A DNA stretch of 64,000 bases from UKL13-2 sp031431435 (GTDB lineage: Bacteria > Pseudomonadota > Gammaproteobacteria > Burkholderiales > Usitatibacteraceae). Position 1 is the first letter of the stretch. The number at the start of each line of letters is the position of its first letter. Positions 60,315 to 64,000 of this stretch are shown here, one piece after another. The stretch lies in NCBI GenBank assembly GCA_031431435.1, contig JANPDI010000155.1, positions 22,353-86,352 on the forward strand. The letters run 5' to 3'. Below the pieces are notes generated by a model, which was not told the origin of the DNA, did no database searches, and saw nothing but the letters and a program-made list of their open reading frames with translations. Position numbers and translations under genes: made by a program.

Positions 60315-62681
60315 ATGCTCCCATCGATTCAATCCCGCCTCGCCCTTGAAGTTTCCGCCCACCCAAACCAGATCGCGGCCGCGATTGCGCTGCTCGATGA
60401 AGGCGCCACGGTGCCGTTTATTGCGCGTTATCGCAAAGAAGCCACCGGCGGGCTGGATGACATTCAACTGCGGCTGCTTGAAGAGCGGTTGCGTTATTTA
60501 CGTGAGCTGGAAGACCGGCGTGCGGCGATTCTGGAGAACATCGAATCACAAGGCAAGATGACCGATGTGCTACTGGCCGCCATCAGCAACGCCGAAGACA
60601 AAACCACGCTGGAGGATTTGTACCTGCCGTATAAACAGAAGCGCCGCACCAAGGCAATGATCGCGCGTGAAGCCGGTCTGGAACCGCTCGCGGATGCGTT
60701 GTTGGCGGATCCAACCTTGACGCCGGAAGTCGAAGCCGAAAAATATTTATCCGCGGAACCCAAGACCGCCGAAAAAGACACCGTGGTGCCGGATGTCAAG
60801 GCCGCACTCGAAGGCGCCAAACAAATATTGATGGAGCGCTTTTCGGAAGACGCGGTGTTGGTCGGGCGTGTGCGTGACTATTTGCTGGCACACGGCGTGG
60901 TCGAATCCAAATTGGTTGAAGGGCAGGACGACAAGGGCGCCAAGTTCGCGGACTATTTTTCCTACAGCGAAACCATCAAGACCATTCCGTCACACCGTGC
61001 GCTGGCGCTTTTTCGTGGGCGCAACGAAGGCGTGTTGACGGTGATGTTGCGGCTCGATTCCGAAGAAGAAAAACCGGCGTGGAATGCGGCGTTTAATCCG
61101 GTTGAGGAAATGGTTGCCGGCATCAACAAGATCGCCAACAAAGCGCGCGCTGCCGACAAGTGGCTGTGTGAAGTGGTGCGCTGGACCTGGCGCATTAAAC
61201 TTTCGATGCACCTTGAGACCGAACTGATGTCGGCGTTGCGTGAACGCGCCGAGATCGAAGCCATCAACGTGTTTGCGCGCAATCTGAAAGACCTACTGCT
61301 CGCTGCCCCGGCCGGCCCGCGTGCCACCATGGGCCTCGACCCCGGTATTCGCACCGGCGTGAAGGTGGCGGTGGTGGATCACACTGGTCAGGTGGTCGAT
61401 ACCGCCACCATCTACCCACACGAACCACGTCGCGATTGGGACGGCGCGCTCGTGGTGTTGGGTGCGCTGGCGATGAAACACAATGTCGATTTGATTTCGA
61501 TTGGCAACGGCACCGCCTCACGCGAGACCGATAAACTCGCCGCGGACTTGATCAAAAACATGATCAAGGTTGCGCCCACCAAAAAAATCACCAAGATTGT
61601 GGTGTCCGAAGCAGGCGCATCGGTTTATTCCGCTTCTGAATTTGCCTCAAAAGAATTGCCCGACCTCGACGTCTCGTTGCGCGGCGCGGTCTCGATTGCG
61701 CGCCGATTGCAAGACCCGCTCGCCGAGCTGGTGAAGATCGACCCAAAATCCATCGGCGTGGGGCAATATCAACACGACCTCAACCAATCACAACTCGCAC
61801 GCTCACTTGACGCCGTGGTCGAGGATTGTGTGAACGCGGTGGGCGTGGACGTCAACACCGCCTCGGCGGCATTGCTGGCGCGGGTGTCGGGGTTGAGCTC
61901 GTCGGTGGCGGCGAATATTGTGAATCATCGCAATACCCATGGCGCGTTTGCCACCCGTGAAAGTTTGAAGAAGGTGCCGCGCCTAGGCGACAAGGCGTTT
62001 GAACAAGCGGCCGGCTTTTTGCGCATTCCCAATGGCAGCAATCCACTCGATGGTTCATCGGTCCACCCGGAGGCCTACCCGTTGGTCGAGCGCATCCTGG
62101 CCGATATCCAACAAGACGTCAAAACCATCATGGGCGAAACAAAGTTGTTGAAGTCACTCAGCGCGGAAAAGTATGTTGATGAAAAATTCGGCTTGCCCAC
62201 CGTCACGGATATTTTGAAAGAACTCGAAAAACCCGGCCGCGACCCGCGCCCCGAATTCACCACCGCGACGTTTCAGGATGGGGTTGAATCCTTAAACGAC
62301 CTTGCCCCTGGCATGATCCTCGAAGGCGTGATCACCAACGTCGCCGCGTTTGGCGCGTTTGTCGATATCGGTGTGCATCAGGACGGCCTGATCCACATCT
62401 CCGCGCTGGCAGAGAAGTTTGTCAAAGACGCACACGCCGTCGTCAAAGCGGGGCAAGTGGTGAAAGTCAAAGTGCTCGAGATCGACATCAAACGCCAACG
62501 CGTGGCGCTGACCATGCGGCTGAACGACACGCCAAACAGAAATACAAACCCTAGGAGTGGCGCGGGTTTTCAGGCAAAACCATCCCAAACAGCGCGTCAG
62601 ATGGCGGGTTTAAAGTCCGCTCCCGCCCAGGGCGGTAATGCCATGGCGGAAGCGTTTGCCAAGCTGAAAGGGAAGGGTTAG
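60315..62681 (+). CDS. tex: Tex-family S1 RNA-binding transcription accessory protein
   Basis: 788 residues, normal length. Domains in order: N-terminal helical domain (LDEGATVPFIARYRKEATGGLDDIQLR), YqgF-like domain (GLDPGIRTGVKVAVVDHTGQVVDT), helix-hairpin-helix (NTASAALLARVSGLSSSVAANIVNHR), and a C-terminal S1 domain (GMILEGVITNVAAFGAFVDIGVHQDGLIHIS). Tex binds RNA and affects transcription and stress tolerance. The tail contains GAGFQAKPSQTAR, encoded by a possible degenerate REP-like copy. Confidence 0.96.
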   Translation: MLPSIQSRLALEVSAHPNQIAAAIALLDEGATVPFIARYRKEATGGLDDIQLRLLEERLRYLRELEDRRAAILENIESQGKMTDVLLAAISNAEDKTTLEDLYLPYKQKRRTKAMIAREAGLEPLADALLADPTLTPEVEAEKYLSAEPKTAEKDTVVPDVKAALEGAKQILMERFSEDAVLVGRVRDYLLAHGVVESKLVEGQDDKGAKFADYFSYSETIKTIPSHRALALFRGRNEGVLTVMLRLDSEEEKPAWNAAFNPVEEMVAGINKIANKARAADKWLCEVVRWTWRIKLSMHLETELMSALRERAEIEAINVFARNLKDLLLAAPAGPRATMGLDPGIRTGVKVAVVDHTGQVVDTATIYPHEPRRDWDGALVVLGALAMKHNVDLISIGNGTASRETDKLAADLIKNMIKVAPTKKITKIVVSEAGASVYSASEFASKELPDLDVSLRGAVSIARRLQDPLAELVKIDPKSIGVGQYQHDLNQSQLARSLDAVVEDCVNAVGVDVNTASAALLARVSGLSSSVAANIVNHRNTHGAFATRESLKKVPRLGDKAFEQAAGFLRIPNGSNPLDGSSVHPEAYPLVERILADIQQDVKTIMGETKLLKSLSAEKYVDEKFGLPTVTDILKELEKPGRDPRPEFTTATFQDGVESLNDLAPGMILEGVITNVAAFGAFVDIGVHQDGLIHISALAEKFVKDAHAVVKAGQVVKVKVLEIDIKRQRVALTMRLNDTPNRNTNPRSGAGFQAKPSQTARQMAGLKSAPAQGGNAMAEAFAKLKGKG
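62557..62597. repeat. Possible degenerate REP-like copy inside tex
   Basis: GGCGCGGGTTTTCAGGCA matches the left arm of the family; the right arm (CCCAAACAGCGCG) is eroded. It encodes GAGFQAKPSQTAR, close in position and wording to the GFQA peptide in GatA. Confidence 0.35.
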
Positions 62682-62818
62682 TTGACCGCAAGGACTGCCA
62701 GATGCAGGGTTACAAGTTGGGACAATTTGGGTAACCTATCAGCCAACCCTTCACACTGGCGAATACACATGTTGACGGATGCGCAAAACTTTCACAACAA
62801 ACTCATGGCGGCAAGTGC
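62682..62818. other. Spacer after tex
   Basis: 137 bases. A short frame from ATG 62769 (MLTDAQNFHNKLMAASA) ends in TGA overlapping the next start as ATGA; it may be the tail of a lost partner gene. No other signal. Confidence 0.35.
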
Positions 62819-63137
62819 ATGATTATTGTCGACGACCAAGCCGAGTTGGTGCTGCCTAATAACTGCGTCGCGTTGGTTCGTGCATTGATTCAGCAATACG
62901 CGCCGCATCACAAATTTTTTTGCGCTCGGCTCACGCGTGGTGAGAAGTGCCGCAGATCGTCAACGCGTAAAACCACATTCTGATCTTGACCTGGCGATAG
63001 TCGGTGAACCACTGCCATTGGCCAAAATGTTCTTGCTGCGGGATTCATTTGGCGAAAGCGATTTGCCGATGCGGGTGGATGTCGTGCAGGCGAGTGATTT
63101 GCCAGAGGGCTGGGAAATTCGGGCTTGGTCGCTTTAG
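62819..63137 (+). pseudogene. MNT-type nucleotidyltransferase, frameshifted in a T7 run
   Basis: The ATG at 62819 opens MIIVDDQAELVLPNNCVALV and reads to a stop at 62983. Removing one T from the seven-T run at 62915-62921 joins it to the frame ending at 63137, giving FALGSRVVRSAADRQRVKPHSDLDLAI, i.e. the GSx(n)SDLDL nucleotidyltransferase motif, and about 105 residues in total. MNT proteins are usually paired with HepT toxins; no intact partner is seen. Either a pseudogene or a phase-variable/frameshifted gene. Confidence 0.65.
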
Positions 63138-63196
63138 TTTTGCCTTTAGTTTTGAGTCAAGCCGCTGAATGATCGCGCTCGTTTAGCCGCCACCGG

Positions 63197-63694
63197 TTAC
63201 GTCTCGTCAACCAGCCGCTCAATGCGTTGCAACACTTCGTCATCCGGCTCAACACCAAAATGCTGCCGCCGCAATCTGCCCTGCCGGTCGATCAACAACA
63301 TGGTCGGCGTTCCCTGCATACCATAGGCGCGCATGGTTTGTGGCAGCGGGCCGGATTCAGCCGGGCAATCGACCCCGACCGGGAATGGAATGCGAAACTC
63401 ATAGAGATACACGGCTAACGCTGGCGGGCCCATCACCGCGTGATGTTCGAATACCGAGTGCAGCCCCAGTATCATCACGTCATCGGCGGCCGGGCTGGCG
63501 CGATAGTGGTGCCACAATCGCACCGCCTGCGGCATCGATTGCATCACGCAGCCGGGGCACAACATCTGGAACACATCAATCAGCACAACCCTGCCGCGCA
63601 GTTGATCCAGCGTGATGGCTTCATTGGTGTTGAACCACTGGGAGACAACCAGCGGCGGGGCCAGGTCTGGGGATGGTTTAGTCAAGGGCGCCAT
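63197..63694 (-). CDS. TlpA/AhpC-type redoxin
   Basis: 165 residues from the ATG at 63694 (MAPLTKPSPDLAPPLVVSQWFN). Thioredoxin-fold: LRGRVVLIDVFQMLCPGCVMQSMPQAV has a CPGC motif, then MILGLHSVFEHHAVM and the cis-Pro loop GMQGTPTMLLIDRQGRLRRQHFG. No signal peptide is obvious. It overlaps the upstream cytochrome P460 gene by 13 bases, so the two are co-expressed. Confidence 0.88.
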   Translation of the reverse strand: MAPLTKPSPDLAPPLVVSQWFNTNEAITLDQLRGRVVLIDVFQMLCPGCVMQSMPQAVRLWHHYRASPAADDVMILGLHSVFEHHAVMGPPALAVYLYEFRIPFPVGVDCPAESGPLPQTMRAYGMQGTPTMLLIDRQGRLRRQHFGVEPDDEVLQRIERLVDET

Positions 63695-64000
63695 TTGCTG
63701 AACACGTATCCGGCATCCTTTTGGGCGATATGGCATTGGTGGCACGCAGTCGCGGCATTGGCACCAACGGCACGCTCAGTTTTGCTGTTGGCTTTGAAGC
63801 CCTCATAACCCCAGCCGCCTGTTGCGGCGTATTTTTTTGCATCTCGATGCATCACGCCTACCACCTTGCGATTGCCCTCGGAAACCGCATTATCCGCCGA
63901 CTTGGTATCGAGCAAATCAAACACAATCACCGCGCCATCCGGCCATTTGCCACTCTTATAGCCTTGCATGGCGGCCTTGTTGGCATACAGATGATGGATA
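63682..64000 (-). CDS. Cytochrome P460-family protein, C-terminal part (5' end outside window)
   Basis: About 105 residues are in the window and the frame stays open to the edge. NKAAMQGYKSGKWPDGAVIVFDLLD and VGVMHRDAKKYAATGGWGYEGFKANSKTER are P460-like, and the haem motif CHQCH follows, with the CxxCH position near the C-terminus (ACHQCHIAQKDAGYVFSKW). P460 cytochromes oxidise hydroxylamine or nitric oxide in some bacteria; many homologues have unknown roles. It precedes the redoxin gene. Confidence 0.85.
   Translation of the reverse strand, partial: IHHLYANKAAMQGYKSGKWPDGAVIVFDLLDTKSADNAVSEGNRKVVGVMHRDAKKYAATGGWGYEGFKANSKTERAVGANAATACHQCHIAQKDAGYVFSKWRP

Noticed and set aside
1..64000. CRISPR arrays, tRNA or rRNA genes
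   Set aside because: No regularly spaced 25-40 base repeats and no tRNA- or rRNA-like conserved segments were noticed in the intergenic DNA.

Overview
This is a contiguous piece of a Gram-negative chromosome, most likely from a betaproteobacterium (Burkholderiales or Nitrosomonadales grade). The inference rests on gene order (leuS-lptE-holA-proA, then nadD-rsfS-rlmH-maf-rng; mreBCD-mrdA-rodA divergent from gatCAB; metX-metW; a D-Ala-D-Ala carboxypeptidase, D-amino-acid aminotransferase, ybeD, lipB and lipA in a row), on LPS-assembly and KDO genes, and on paired pilT/pilU. Base composition is moderately GC-rich. I saw no tRNA, rRNA, CRISPR array, intact transposase or prophage.

Layout. 1-9.2 kb (+): translation, outer-membrane assembly, replication, proline, NAD, ribosome silencing and RNA processing; RsfS carries an unusual histone-H1-like Lys/Ala/Val tail. 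9.2-13.8 kb (-): a dynamin-family GTPase, then yggT, proC and the PLP protein YggS. 13.8-16.1 kb (+): pilT, pilU. 16.1-17.5 kb: a divergent AraC-regulator/small-membrane-protein locus with three direct repeats spaced exactly 21 bp. 17.6-20.8 kb (-): an RlmL-like methyltransferase, hemJ, kdsC, kdsD; then a CPA2 antiporter (+). 22.9-27 kb: small envelope proteins, a DUF1428 protein, an exported FAH-fold protein and a spermidine-synthase-like protein. 27-28.9 kb: a probable SAM-II riboswitch plus terminator in front of metX-metW. 28.9-35.3 kb (-): a GDT1-type Mn/Ca transporter and the rod-shape cluster. 35.6-38.9 kb (+): gatCAB, with a palindromic repeat inserted in frame inside gatA. 39-41.5 kb: a DUF4124 protein, pyrE, exonuclease III. 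41.6-46.3 kb: an ABC-F ATPase and a LytS/LytTR two-component pair whose junction contains repeated copies of the regulator's start. 46.4-52.2 kb: rlpA, dac, dat, ybeD, cupin, lipB, lipA. 52.2-53.7 kb: a FAD oxidoreductase gene bracketed by a duplicated 3' end of lipA. 53.7-60.1 kb: BON lipoprotein, dienelactone hydrolase, and an iorAB-soxXYZA operon without soxB. 60.3-64 kb: tex, a frameshifted nucleotidyltransferase remnant, and a redoxin/cytochrome P460 pair running off the end.

The window is mostly ordinary core genome. The interesting material lies in small repeats and junctions: a REP-like palindrome family (at least three clear copies, one of them inside gatA), a MITE-like element with direct-repeat flanks after rlpA, the iterated start cassettes before the LytTR regulator, and the lipA-end duplication that marks a one-gene insertion. 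All assignments come from reading the sequence; no database search was run.
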